The translations under genes were made by a program, and so were the position numbers. Positions 12,401 through 21,340 of a stretch of 64,000 nt of DNA are shown piece by piece. Under the pieces are notes generated by a model. The model saw only the letters and a list, made by a program, of their open reading frames with translations, was not told the origin of the DNA and did not search any database. Each line of letters starts with the position of its first letter. Position 1 is the stretch's first letter. Source of the DNA: Ailanthus altissimus (lineage: Eukaryota; Streptophyta; Magnoliopsida; Sapindales; Simaroubaceae); NCBI GenBank assembly GCA_946807835.1, contig OX327686.1:5022001-5086000 (forward strand), read 5' to 3'.

Positions 12401-15053
12401 GAAAACCCCCAACATATATAATTAGAATTAGAATTAAAATCATAATTGTAATTAGAAATATAAATTAAAATTTACATTGAAAATGTAATAATTATAAATT
12501 CAATTGTAATTGTATATGTAATTGGAATTGGAATAAAAAATTATAATTATAATTGGAAATGTAATAATTAAAATTAAAATTTGAATTAAAAATATAATAA
12601 TTATAAATTCAATTGGAATTGCAATTGCAATTGTAACTAGAGATGCAAATTGTAATAATTAGAACTAATATTTTAATTAGAAATATAATAATTATAAATG
12701 CAATTGGAATTGAAATGGAAATTGTATATAATTAAAATTAGTTATTATTACTTTCACATAATTAGTTATTCAATTAATCGAACTAACTCAATAAAATAAT
12801 TCCCTATAATTTCACTTTGAATATGAGATAACAAATCATAATAAATATAAAACAATTAACAATATTAAAAAGAGGATATAATAATTGAAAAAAGATTTCA
12901 ATTATTTAGTTAATCTAATTAAAACAATAAAAGAAGTTCATATAATTTTTTAAAATAAAATCATATTAGATATTTTTAAAAAATGTCTTAAAACAAACTC
13001 AAAACACAAAAAATAATAATGACATATATGACAAGCCCAATTAAAACATACCTTATATCAAAAAAACTTAAGGCCCAAAATAAAAATATATCAAAAAGAA
13101 TTTTTAAAAAAAAAAACCCACTCAATTTTCAAACCCACCCAAAAGAGAGAGACCAATATCAATCTAACACAAACAAAGAGACTTAATCCTGCCCCATTTC
13201 CCGACTCGAATTTGGGTTCGAGTCAAGTGAAGACTGAGACCTGAATCGGATTCAATCAAGACAAATTTTTCTTTTTTAATTAAGATTCGAGTTTAGACTA
13301 AGTCAACTCAAATCTAAATCTGTCCACCCTTACTCAGCACATGTTTTCCATATGTCAAATTTGTAATATTTTTATTATTTAAAAGTATTTTTATCAATTC
13401 ATATAGCATTTGACGCATCAAATTTGGGTCACCTAAACAAATCATAAAAAACAACCACTAACGTAAAATTAAAATTGTTAATATTTAATGGTAAAAAATT
13501 AACTGTAATTATTTTAAAATTATTAAAAATTTAATTGACTAATTGAAAAGAAAAAAAGAAAAAAGAAATAAAAATAAAAAGGTTTGGATGACAATTCCAA
13601 CGGTGAATGAATCATGCGAAAATAAGAATTTAAAAATAGGAATAATTGTCAAGTTAATTGCAATGGAAATTAAGAACTTGCCTGGAAGCGGGTGAGATCA
13701 GATCCAGGGCGTACATTTTTAAAGAGACTCAACACGCGTTGAAGAATATTGGGAGCAGCGTAATCAGCATCTGATGATGACGACGACGATGATGATGATA
13801 ATGACAATGGCTTCGTCATCACCACATCCACAACCATTTTCTCTTCCCTAATTGCCTGCATTCTCAATTTTATAAATTCATTTTTTAAGGGTGGACGAAA
13901 ATGAAAGGCAGGACAAGAATTTCAAAGCTTTTAAGATTGAAATTAAACAAACTTTACGATTAAAGAATAATAATTAGCATTTTTATTTAATATACATGAA
14001 ACGAATTGGTGAATGGTCACAATTGACAAAGCCTCTCATTGGTTTGCGCCGGCATATGGATTGGTTTACCATCGAGATATTAATATTGTCACCCCCTCAA
14101 ATTTAATTTATATAAATTAAATTTTAACGACCACTTTAGTTTTAATTATCCTGTTAAACCATTTATTTAATTTTAAAATAAAAATTATAATTTTAAAAAA
14201 AAATTATCTTTTAAATTAAATAAATAATAACAATATAATTAAAATTAAAATTATTATTAAAATATAATTTGTGTAGATCTGAGGGTGACAGTGTTAATAC
14301 TCCATAAAATAAAAGACGCCACCCCTCTTATCTTACGAAATGAAACTTTTCCATGCCGTGTTAGAAAGAAATATCTAATTACTTACTCTGTCTATTCTGT
14401 CTTAAACGTCAGATCAACGTTCAGAACTAAAAGTAAATAAAAATACAGTAATTAAAAGAGATATTAATACTGTCATTGTCTGAGATTATTGACATAAATT
14501 ATATTTTAATAATAATTTTAATTTTAATTACATTTTATTTTTTATTTAATTAAAAAATTATTTTTTAATAACATTTTAATTATTTATATAATAAAATTAT
14601 AAAATATTTTATTTTTTAATTAAATAAATAATAATAATATAATTAAAATTAAAATCACTATTAAAATATAATTTGTGGCAACCACAGTATTAATACCCAG
14701 TAATTAAAATAAAAATAGCGATTCCGATTGCCTGCCGGCTCTCCTTCAGAAACAATAAAACCAGAAAAAAAAAAAAACACTTTCGCACGTACATGCACAC
14801 ATCACATGATATGCATTAATATTATATTAACAAAAAATAGATATTCCTAATAAGCAGAAATGCGATTGCTTCAGCGATCAAAAACTGCTTTTCATTCGCC
14901 GGAAAACAGCCTCATTGATAACATACAGACAAGATTTAATTTTAACAGAAGCCTATATATATATATATATATGTATGTATGAAGGTAAAGAGGTAATTAA
15001 ATTGAATTCAATAAAGAAGAAAAACCCAGTAGCAGTAGAGATAGACATACCAT
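408..15053 (-). CDS. ORP4: Oxysterol-binding protein-related protein, ORP4 type (389 aa, 7 exons)
   Basis: Putative lipid-exchange protein of the OSBP/ORP family, a small plant ORP made only of the sterol/phosphoinositide-binding domain, with no PH domain. Coding exons on the minus strand are 15053-15051 (ATG only), 13855-13682, 2319-2074, 1866-1770, 1459-1168, 931-829 and 662-408. All phases agree and the product is 389 residues, usual for plant ORP4 proteins. The family signature EQVSHHPP (about residues 140-147) is split by the exon 3/4 junction. Other typical segments are NPILGETHHVSRG, a GLRGNHR loop and the C-terminal WDCSPVQK. The intron at 13681-2320 is about 11.4 kb and starts with a GC donor (CAG/GCAAGT), not GT. 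The start codon is uncertain: the ATG at 15053 is spliced in frame, but ATG at 13861 (unspliced) or the internal ATG eight codons in could also serve. No frameshift or stop is seen, so the gene looks intact despite its transposon-filled intron. Confidence 0.88.
1665..1780. repeat. 57-bp tandem duplication across an ORP splice donor
   Basis: Two essentially identical 57-bp copies (1665-1721 and 1722-1778, match running on to 1780). The duplicated unit contains the last bases of the fourth ORP exon plus its donor, so donor-like sites occur at 1769 and again at 1712. Use of the second donor would add 57 bases but reads into TGA right after the normal junction. Only the first donor keeps the protein open. 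Confidence 0.85.
2320..3313. other. Intron sequence, low complexity
   Basis: 3' part of the giant ORP intron. From about 2740 to 2990 short T-rich motifs ending in GGGTTTT or TAGGTTTT recur irregularly. No coding segment is seen. Confidence 0.4.
3314..4034. mobile_element. Non-autonomous TIR element (about 720 bp)
   Basis: The ends form a long inverted repeat of roughly 80 bp: the left side begins AGGGTAAAGAATAGTTAGAC and the reverse complement of the right end reads AGGATAAAGAATAATTAGAC. The similarity continues inward past the A/T tracts, and the inner part also contains inverted segments. Both sides are flanked by TTTATTA (3307-3313 and 4035-4041). It has no coding capacity. The long TIRs fit a Mutator-like or foldback MITE, but the flank length does not settle the superfamily. 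Confidence 0.7.
4035..5040. other. Intron sequence before the hAT relic
   Basis: AT-rich with no clear exon. Near 4285-4440 there are AACCTGAACC and GGTTGGGG-type motifs resembling hAT subterminal sequence. This might be the left end of the hAT element whose transposase remains lie just downstream, but a matching right end was not proven. Confidence 0.3.
5041..8260 (+). pseudogene. Broken hAT-family transposase gene
   Basis: Degenerate plus-strand coding sequence of an Ac/hAT transposase of the RICESLEEPER/BED-zinc-finger type. Recognisable parts in order: a segment around 5425-5630; the CEHILNLIV and YVRSSTVRLQ region with the STRWNFNYLVL motif at about 5640-5930; a degenerate stretch around 6200-6500; and, after an insertion, the C-terminal hATC dimerisation region at about 7970-8250 (VIPISTMASKSAFS, then RILNSFQSSL, QNWIRALL, DAEFYNKLE). 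Stops and frameshifts are frequent, so it cannot make transposase. It lies antisense to ORP inside the ORP intron. Confidence 0.82.
6690..7966 (+). mobile_element. LTR-like insertion splitting the hAT transposase
   Basis: About 1.28 kb of non-coding sequence separates the upstream hAT segments from the hATC region. It starts TGTAGG, carries a TATAAATATAAGCC promoter-like box near 6955 and has a T-rich tract after it, as in plant LTRs. ATTTT stands on both sides (6685-6689 and 7967-7971), which fits a 5-bp target duplication, but the right terminus does not end cleanly in CA. A solo LTR or terminal-repeat miniature element is most likely. Confidence 0.5.
8978..9125. repeat. Near-perfect 63-bp foldback (hairpin)
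   Basis: Left arm 8978-9040 and right arm 9063-9125 are inverted copies with about 60 of 63 positions identical, separated by a 22-bp A/T loop. The arms begin with TTACCTCTCTAATTATAAA and its complement. It lies in the ORP intron between the hAT relic and the copia element. It could be a short foldback MITE or a recent inverted duplication. Confidence 0.9.
9130..9295. repeat. AT-rich degenerate tandem repeat, left part
   Basis: Repeated AATTGGAATTGAAATT-type words with ATAATTATAAAT between them. The same pattern resumes at 12420-12740 after the copia element, so the copia element inserted into one pre-existing array. Confidence 0.7.
9296..10112 (+). repeat. 5' LTR of the copia relic
   Basis: About 817 bp. 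The U3 part around 9440-9570 is locally GC-rich with GCGCTGTAGCGC-type palindromes. A promoter-like TATATAAACC follows near 9697, and the LTR ends in CCCAACA. Confidence 0.7.
10113..10127 (+). other. Primer binding site of the copia relic
   Basis: The sequence right after the LTR end contains TAGTATCAGAG, one base from the canonical initiator methionine tRNA complement TGGTATCAGAG used by most plant copia elements. Confidence 0.7.
10174..11280 (+). pseudogene. Copia gag and protease remnant
   Basis: The reading starts at ATG 10174 (ATHKYEVEKFN). An open stretch at 10471-10758 encodes a UBN2/gag-type segment (LYIKKKLYQLSITKGTSI, then LRYLPLSYEYFVDTL). Downstream a degraded zinc knuckle is visible around 10840 (YYLYKKEEHLMKYF, cysteines lost), then a protease-like WILNSGYSF near 10995 in place of the usual WILDSGCS. 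Stops interrupt all of it, and a GAG-pre-integrase-like tail ends near 11280. Confidence 0.75.
11627..12414 (+). repeat. 3' LTR of the copia relic
   Basis: About 788 bp, alignable along its length with the LTR at 9296-10112 but well diverged. It shares the TATATAAACTC box near 11994, the AAAAAAACTC tract and the terminal CCCAACA. The divergence between LTRs indicates an old insertion. Confidence 0.7.
12420..12740. repeat. AT-rich degenerate tandem repeat, right part
   Basis: Continuation of the AATTGGAATTG / ATAATTATAAAT repeat from left of the copia element. The unit is imperfect at roughly 40-60 bp. It has a similar flavour to the array inside the hAT-type element near 58 kb, but with different words. 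Confidence 0.65.
12741..13681. other. 5' end of the giant ORP intron
   Basis: AT-rich, no coding segment. Around 13200-13340 there is an inverted pair CGACTCGAA / TTCGAGTC and a GTCCACCCTTA motif, both typical of hAT ends. The donor GCAAGT stands at 13681-13676. Confidence 0.4.
14083..14293. mobile_element. TTA-flanked MITE, copy 1
   Basis: A 211-bp non-coding element in the first ORP intron. The left end starts ATATTGTCACCC and the reverse complement of the right end starts CACTGTCACCC; inverted similarity continues for about 50 bp. TTA stands directly outside both ends, as for Tourist/PIF-Harbinger elements. The same family is seen at 14467 and 55459. Confidence 0.78.
14467..14689. mobile_element. 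TTA-flanked MITE, copy 2
   Basis: A 223-bp element with the same architecture as copy 1: left end ATACTGTCATTG, right end (reverse complement) TACTGTGGTTG, then a shared AAATTATATTTTAATA core, flanked by TTA on both sides. It lies 170 bp from copy 1 in the same intron. Confidence 0.75.
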
Positions 15054-15190
15054 TTGAATCGAAGAGAAAGCCAAAGCTTGATCCTCTGATAATAGTGAAG
15101 AAAAGAGAAAAGAAAAAAACCAGTTTTGTGTTTGAGAGTTGTTTTTCTTTTTCTTGTACGCTTCGTTTCCTTTTTGTATTTATTTATATA
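15054..15190 (-). promoter_or_regulatory. ORP 5' leader and TATA box
   Basis: On the minus strand a TATATAAATA box sits at 15190-15181. It is followed by a C/T-rich leader that runs into an ATG directly followed by the donor GTATGT (15050-15045). The spacing suits a transcription start near 15150. The assignment is from pattern only; no transcript evidence was available. Confidence 0.55.
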
Positions 15191-15671
15191 CGAGTGTAAA
15201 CATAACAGACAAGCAAGATTAACAGTTGGCTTAGAATCTTTTATATTTATTAATTAAATTATTATTTTAACACTTATTTAAATAGTTTAATAGTAAAAGA
15301 TTTACAATATATTTTTTTATCAAAATAGAATTCTGTGAGTTCGAGTTCGATTTTTCTTCCTCGAAGTCAAAACAAAAAATTAAATTATTGTTTCTTTATT
15401 GGGGAGCATTATTTAATTCATTTTAATTGCACTTTAAAAGCTGATTGTATAAATCTGTTTTTTTAGAAATATGTTGTTTTCATGAGTTAATTTTGACAAC
15501 TAGGTAAAAAATTCTTGTTAGAAACTTTCATTACTTATTTGAGGACATTCATTTCCTAGTTTTGAACAGATTACTAATTTTGTTAAAAAAATAATTCTAA
15601 ATTATTTCTTATCGAGGGAATTAACTAAATAGAAGTGTAACTTATAAAAATAAAAGAGTTAATGAATATAA
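15191..15671. other. Intergenic, ORP promoter side
   Basis: AT-rich spacer between the ORP TATA box and the LINE insertion. No gene, RNA or transposon end recognised. TTAATGAATATAA at 15659-15671 is the presumed left target duplication of the LINE. Confidence 0.5.
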
Positions 15672-15875
15672 AAGCTGGAAGTTTTTTTGTGGAAGGTCTT
15701 TTCTTGCTCTCTCTCTCACTAGAAGCTACCGAGAAAGTATGGTAAAAGAAGAGTGAAGCCTTGATGGCTTGTCACTCAACTGTATGGAGAGGCCATTAAC
15801 TTCTAGGGGGCTACTTGGTCGTTGGCTGTTGGTGACAAAAAGTTTGGTGAGGAATAAGGTCAATTAAGAGGAGTA

Positions 15876-16334
15876 ATGGACACAAAGAAATTAGTTCAGA
15901 TTTGTACTTCTTTAACTATTTCGGAAGAAGGAGAGATTGAAATTCCAGGATGGAGACTTCAAAGAAAAAGGGGAAACAATGAGTGCCGTATGTCTGGTAG
16001 GGAAAGTACTATCAAGTCGTGCATTAATAGACAAGCATTTAAGACTACAATGAAGAAAATTTGAAAACATGTTGAAAGCTTGCAGATAGAGAGTTTAGAG
16101 TTTAGGGAATAACAGTTTTTTGTGTCATTTTGCAGTCGAGGAGGATAAAAGAAATGTTATAGTTGAGAAATCATAGCGTTTTGACAAATTCTTTATTCTC
16201 TTGATAGAGGTCTCTAGAATTGAAGAAGTTTAGGTCTAAATATATAACATCCCAATCATATGTATGCATAGAAACATGATGCTCGACAATATAATTGGGC
16301 AGAGAGAAAAAAATAAATAAATCTGTATGGTTAA
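15876..16334 (+). pseudogene. LINE ORF1 N-terminal remnant
   Basis: Opens with MDTKKLVQICTSLTISEE, the typical start of the DUF4283-containing ORF1 of plant LINEs, continuing through AFKTTMKKI and, after stops, IESLEFRE and NHMYA-type segments. It is cut by an LTR-like insertion near 16340 and resumes after about 17050. Confidence 0.7.
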
Positions 16335-16339
16335 GGGGT

Positions 16340-17045
16340 TGTTTGAAAAAGTTTAAATTGATTAAAGTCATAATAAATATTGTAAGAAAATTGATTAAAA
16401 ATTATTAAAATATAATTTAAAAAATAAGTTAAATGCATTGGATGCTTGAAAAAGTAAGATGTACATGAAATGAGGCTAAAGGAGAAGACATTGCTGCCTA
16501 CCAGGATGTAGTGTCGTGATGCTTGCAAGTCGAAGTAACAACATCGCAGCACTGGTGCGAGAAACAGTATTTTTCCATTTTGACAGTCTCCTAAAAGTAT
16601 CTAGACTCCATAATACGACTCTCCACATATTTAGAATTAACCTAAATTGTCAAGCTTATATAAATGCCCTACAATAGCTTGTAAACACATCTCTTTGTGA
16701 GAACTTGAGTGATATTTGTGATTCTCAATAATCTTAATAATTTTTATGAGCTTAGTGATTTTTAGTAAAAGAAACTCTTAGTTTATAAGAGAGAGTTGAG
16801 TTCTTTGCGAGTTTTTTCTTTAAAAAATATATTTTGTAAGTATTTTATGATTTAATAATAAAAGAATAAGATCTTGATTTATCGTGAACGTAGACAAGTT
16901 GGCAAACTATGTAAATTCTATGTGTGTTTTTTCTTTTACTTTCTCTCTATAGGTTTTTTTAATTACTTGATTGTTACGTTATATATTTTAGAATTATTGT
17001 TTGTTTATTGCTTCTACTTCAATAAATATTTCAAAACCCCTCAGA
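16340..17045 (+). mobile_element. LTR-like insertion inside the LINE
   Basis: Non-coding block that interrupts LINE ORF1. It starts TGTTTGAAAAAG, has a GC-richer part near 16490-16560, then a TATATAAATGCC box at about 16659, and T-rich U5-like sequence ending near AAAACCCC. The order of parts matches the copia LTRs at 9296 and 17891. No clear target duplication was found, so both ends are approximate. Confidence 0.5.
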
Positions 17046-17140
17046 AGATTTGTTAAAGTATGAGTAAAAGAATTGAATGAAGAAGTAACATTACCAATAC
17101 TATATAAGGAACTTCTTGACTTCTGCTACTAGTACGAAAG

Positions 17141-17444
17141 AATATGGCATACATGTAGAAAATGTGAAGAGTTCAAGTTGAAAATGCAAAGGGAAGAGGC
17201 CAAAAGAGAGGTAACCCAAAATGAATGAAATATAGGTGAATGAGTTTTCTTGCAAGTCCTAGATGAAAGCAGGGACCATGGGTGAAATATATAAGGAAGG
17301 AATATGGCATACATGTAAAAAATGTGAAGAGTTCAAGTTGAAAATGCAAAGGGAAGAGGCCAAAAGAGAGGTAACCCAAAATGAATGAAATATAGGTGAA
17401 TGAGTTTTCTTGCAGGTCCTAGATGAAAGCAGGGACCATGGGTG
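17141..17444 (+). repeat. Tandem duplication, 160-bp unit
   Basis: Copy 1 is 17141-17300 and copy 2 starts at 17301 and runs to about 17444. The copies differ at only a few positions (one G/A in ATGTAGAAAA, one in TTGCAAGTCC). The unit covers the end of a degenerate zinc knuckle (HTCRKCEEF) and downstream LINE ORF1 sequence. The LINE itself is old, so this duplication is younger than the element. Confidence 0.9.
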
Positions 17445-17540
17445 AGAATTTAAGATAAGCTAGGGAGAATAAGAGATTTCAGAGGGCAAAGTAGAGGACA
17501 AGTGTAAACAAAAGCAAATTCAGATGAAAGCACCATAAGA

Positions 17541-17885
17541 ATGGATTGGAAAATGGCTGAGAGTAACAGAGGTAAAGAAACACCTGATCAAGGAACTAGG
17601 ATGGAGGGAGAATATGACCCAAACCATCATAGAAAAGGAAATATACCTTTAATAATTGAACCATTAAGATTAAGGGAGATCTTAAAGCCCATTAATAAGG
17701 TCTGGGATGAGATGTTGATAGACTTGGATGTAAGGGAAAGTTATGATGAAAAAAAAGGAAAGCAAGCATAACATTAATAGAGAGAATATGACCTAAACCT
17801 GCATAGAAATGGAAATATACCCTTAAAAATTGAACCGTTGAGATTGAGAGAGATCCCTAAGCCTATTAATGAGGTATGGGATAAG
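17541..17885 (+). pseudogene. LINE ORF1 C-terminal remnant
   Basis: Open at 17541-17771 (DWKMAESNRGKETPDQG and so on), with a second diverged copy of the same segment directly after it (about 17775-17885: REYDLNLHRNGNIPLKIE against GEYDPNHHRKGNIPLIIE). This is an internal tandem duplication of about 180 bp. The solo LTR then interrupts the text, which resumes at 18706. Confidence 0.6.
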
Positions 17886-17890
17886 ATGTT

Positions 17891-18700
17891 TGTTGAAAAA
17901 TTAGTGATTCAACAATTTTGGTTGGACAAGAATTGAGATGAATACCAAAATGAAAAGTTACAAGAAGTCTAAAATGTGTGGGAGACGTATTGAGAAGTTT
18001 AGGAAGTGTAGGACACAAAAGGGAAAGCGAAACGGGACTCAAAGACGTGAAGGAAGCAAGAAAACGCGGATAGGTATACAGGCTCAGCGCCGCAGCGCTG
18101 GGCACGATTTTGTCTAGCACTGCAGCGCCCAGGGATGAGCACCGCAGCGCCAGAATGCATGAAAAAATCCGTTTTGATTCGGGATTTCTAGTTTTGGACT
18201 TTCAAAACAAGTGGACTCTTACTCCAACAAGGAATAAGGTTAGTAGGCACGAAATACACCCTATATAAACACTTGTAAACCCTTGATTTCAGATTAAGCA
18301 TTGAGAGAGACTCTAAGAGAGGGGAAGAACTGGGTAGATACTAAGTGCTTGTGTGCGCTGAGGTGGAACCATTGTTTGGGTGATCATTGTTCGTGGTAGA
18401 GTAAGGGTTCACTAAACGTTTAAGTCCTTTTGAGAGTTTTTCATTGGGTTTTCCTTGTAAAATCTCTAGGGAGTTATAATAAGAGAGGCTATGATCCTTG
18501 AATCCACCGTAGACGTAGGCAATTGGTCGAACCACGTAAGATTATGTTGTGCTCTTTTGTTTTTTACTTTAGATTCTTGTTGTGTTTGCTTGATTGACAG
18601 GTTATTCCGTTGCGTAAGGAGGTTAGGATTCTAAGCTAAATTTTGGGTTCTTCGCTTCAATATAACCTCGAAAGGGAGAATGGCGTTTCCTACCTCAACA
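17891..18700 (+). mobile_element. Solo copia-type LTR with perfect 5-bp target duplication
   Basis: 810 bp starting TGTTGAAAAATT and ending TACCTCAACA, flanked by ATGTT on both sides (17886-17890, 18701-18705). The interrupted LINE sequence rejoins exactly across it. It has a GC-rich U3 block at 18080-18150 with CAGCGCCGCAGCGCTGG and CTGCAGCGCC motifs, and a promoter-like CTATATAAAC at about 18261. It belongs to the same broad family as the LTRs at 9296 and 11627. No internal region remains, so it arose by LTR-LTR recombination. Confidence 0.9.
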
Positions 18701-19189
18701 ATGTTGATAAACACGGATGTAAGGGAAAGGTATGATAAAAAAAAAAAGAAATGTAAGCGGAGCATTAAAGGTGATTTAAGAGAAACATTTCAAGAAAAAG
18801 GTAAGGTGGGAAAAAACAAAAGGAGATTAAGAGAATTGGCTCCAAAATAGAGAACCTAACAATATTAGGCCATGAAATGCCACTAAAGCAAAAGACCCAA
18901 CATGGGGCAGCAAGTGAGTCCTCCCTAAAAAATTCGAAGCAAGGAAAAAAGAAGTGGAAAATTATGACAAGGGAACCAAGCTTTGAAGTGGAAAATAAAT
19001 TGAAACCCATATCAGGGAAAAGGAAAAAAAGAGAGCTTAAAGTTGAAAGCCTAACAAGAAAGAGATGGAATTTCAAACAAATATAATAGTCCTCTGCTTT
19101 GTTACTAAGGGGACAAGGATATTCGAAAGATGAGGAAGGCAATGATATCTTTTCAGCAGTGGCTGGTTCCCAGCCTTGTTAAAAGCTAT

Positions 19190-19910
19190 AAGAATTTTAA
19201 GTTGGAATGTTCGAGGTTTAAGGAACCTTGAGACTTTTCAAACCCTTAATAATATTATCCAACAAAATAAGCCTAACATCTTATTACTCTATGAAACAAA
19301 AATTGTAGGAGATCCAAATGAGGCAAATTAGTAACCGGTTGACTTATAAGAATTGTTTTGCAGTTAGTAGGAAAGGTATAAGAGGAGGATTTTCCCAATA
19401 TGGAACAATGATATAAGCCTCTAGGTATTATCCTATAGCAAATGTCATATTGATGTTGTAATGCATGAAGTAAAAGCCAGAACTTGGAGATTCACTAAAG
19501 TTTGTGGCTTACCTGAGACTTGCCAAAAATAAACCATAAAAGATTGGCACAACTATCAAAATTCCCATTGGTTTGTAATGGGGACTTAAATGAAATTTTA
19601 AAGATATAGTTGCTATAGAAGACCGACTGAAAAGTATAGTTGCTATAGAAGAATTTAGGGAGCTATCAGAATGAGTAAGCTAACTGGTATAGGGTAGAGT
19701 GACTTCCCTTATACTTGGTCAAAAAAACATTTTGGATTGAATCTTATAAAGAAGATATTAGACAAGTTTTGTGTAATGAAGGATGGAATAATTGCTATTG
19801 CAGAGTTAAAGTTCATCATTTAGTAGCTATGGGCTCTGATCACTACCCATCATGCTTGAGGCTTGGGAAAGTAATAGTTAAAGAAAATGAGACAGATAGT
19901 AGAACCTAGA
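19190..19910 (+). pseudogene. LINE AP-endonuclease remnant
   Basis: Starts with ILSWNVRGLRNLETFQTLN followed by NKPNILLLYETKI, where the catalytic ETK motif is kept. It continues through a degraded middle and ends with VLCNEGWNNCYCRVKVHHL and GSDHYPSCL, the SDHYP active-site motif of APE-type endonucleases. Several frameshifts and stops. Confidence 0.8.
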
Positions 19911-20219
19911 TTATATTATGAAGACATATAGATTCTCCATAGAGGGTGTATGACGATAGTCAGAAAGCGATGGAGCTTTCATAATGATCTAGAGGATGAG
20001 TGAAATGATTTTTTTTTAATGCTAATAAACCAAAGCTAGCACTAAAAGAATAGAGTAAAAAAGAATACGTGAGAAGAAATAAGAAATTTGATCAACTATT
20101 GAAGGAGCTGAAGTAGCAAAAATTTAAAATCAATAGTATAAGTCTAAGAATAGGGTCAAACAGTTGGAAAGACAAATTAATAATTTGCTCCATGAAGAAG
20201 AAATATATTAGAGATAAAG

Positions 20220-21340
20220 ATTTAGAACAACTTGGCTAAAGGAGGGAGACAAGAACAATAAATACTACCTTGCAAAAGTAAGTAGCAAAAGAAAAATCAA
20301 CAAAATTAAAGGACTCATCAATGAAGAAAGAGAATGGATCGAGGAAGAATAGAGGATGGAGCAGATTTTGATTGGATACTTAATGAAACTTTTTGAATCA
20401 ATGAGTCCTTCTATAGAGAAAAAAAGTGAAGCCACCCAAGGGTTAGAAACTATAATCACTAAGGAAATGAATGAAGAGTTAAGTAGACCATTTACAAGAG
20501 AAGAAGTCGTGAGAGCTATATGGCAATCCAACCCCTCTAAAGCCCCAAGCCCAAATGGTCTATCAATAAGATTCTATCACAAGAATTGGAAGCATGTTAG
20601 AAATGACACAATCAAAGTATGCCTCAACGTCTTAAACTAAGGAGGTAATGTAGCAGCCCTCAACCACTTTTTTATAGCTTTGATTCCAGAATTCTTACCC
20701 TACCAGAAATCAACAGACTTTAGGCCAATAAGTCTTTGCAATATAATTTACCGTTGCATTGCTAAAACCTTTGCCAATAGATTTAAAAAAGTACTTAACC
20801 ACATCATCTCAGCCAACTAAAAAACATTTATACCAAACTCTTTGATAAGTGACAATATTATTAGAGGTTATGAATGTTTGCATTAGATTAAGAGTAAAAG
20901 GAAAGGAAATGAAGATAGGGTTTTACTACTGTTAATCTGAATATTAGTAAAGATTATGATAGAGTAGAATGGCAATTTCTAGAAGAAATTATGATGAAGT
21001 TAGGTTTGACTAGATCTTGGATAGAGCTGGTCATAAGATGTATATCCACAACAATTTTCTCAATTCTGTTAAATGGGGCTATAAAGGGTATATTCAAGGC
21101 TAATAGTCATTTAAGATACGGTTGTCCTCTATTCAGTACTTATTTATAATGCGTGCTAAAGTACTCTCATCACTCCTAAATATGGCAGAAAGGGAAGGGC
21201 AAATTAAAGGAATTAAGCTTAATACCACTTTATCATTATCCCACCTACTATTTGTAAATGATAGTCTTATCTATGTAAGGGCCGCAACTCAAGGATACGA
21301 TCACCTTAAATAAATTTTTTAGTGCTATACTAAAGCCTTT
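20220..21340 (+). pseudogene. LINE reverse transcriptase remnant
   Basis: Segments EEVVRAIWQSNPSKAPSPNGLS and HFFIALIPEFLPYQKSTDFRPISLCN, then LLFVNDSLIYVRAATQG, are the canonical RVT_1 motifs. The catalytic box that should read F/YADD is FVND, so one catalytic aspartate is gone. Stop codons between segments confirm a dead gene. Confidence 0.85.

Larger units (their letters stand above)
9296..12414 (+). mobile_element. Deleted Ty1/copia retrotransposon
   Basis: Two related direct LTRs (about 9296-10112 and 11627-12414, both ending in CCAACA or CCCAACA) bracket a shortened internal region. TATAT stands on both sides (9291-9295 and 12415-12419), consistent with a 5-bp target duplication, although this sequence is common in so AT-rich a region. 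Just after the first LTR is TAGTATCAGAG, a form of the plant initiator-tRNA-Met primer site TGGTATCAGAG. A G-rich tract AATGAGGGG precedes the second LTR, as a polypurine tract would. Integrase and reverse transcriptase are missing; only gag, a protease trace and a short 3' pol tail remain. Confidence 0.8.

Noticed and set aside
4285..13340. One single about 9-kb hAT element spanning the transposase relic
   Set aside because: The possible ends (GATTGGGTAGATTT and the reverse of GTCCACCCTTA) are only weakly alike and no 8-bp duplication was found.
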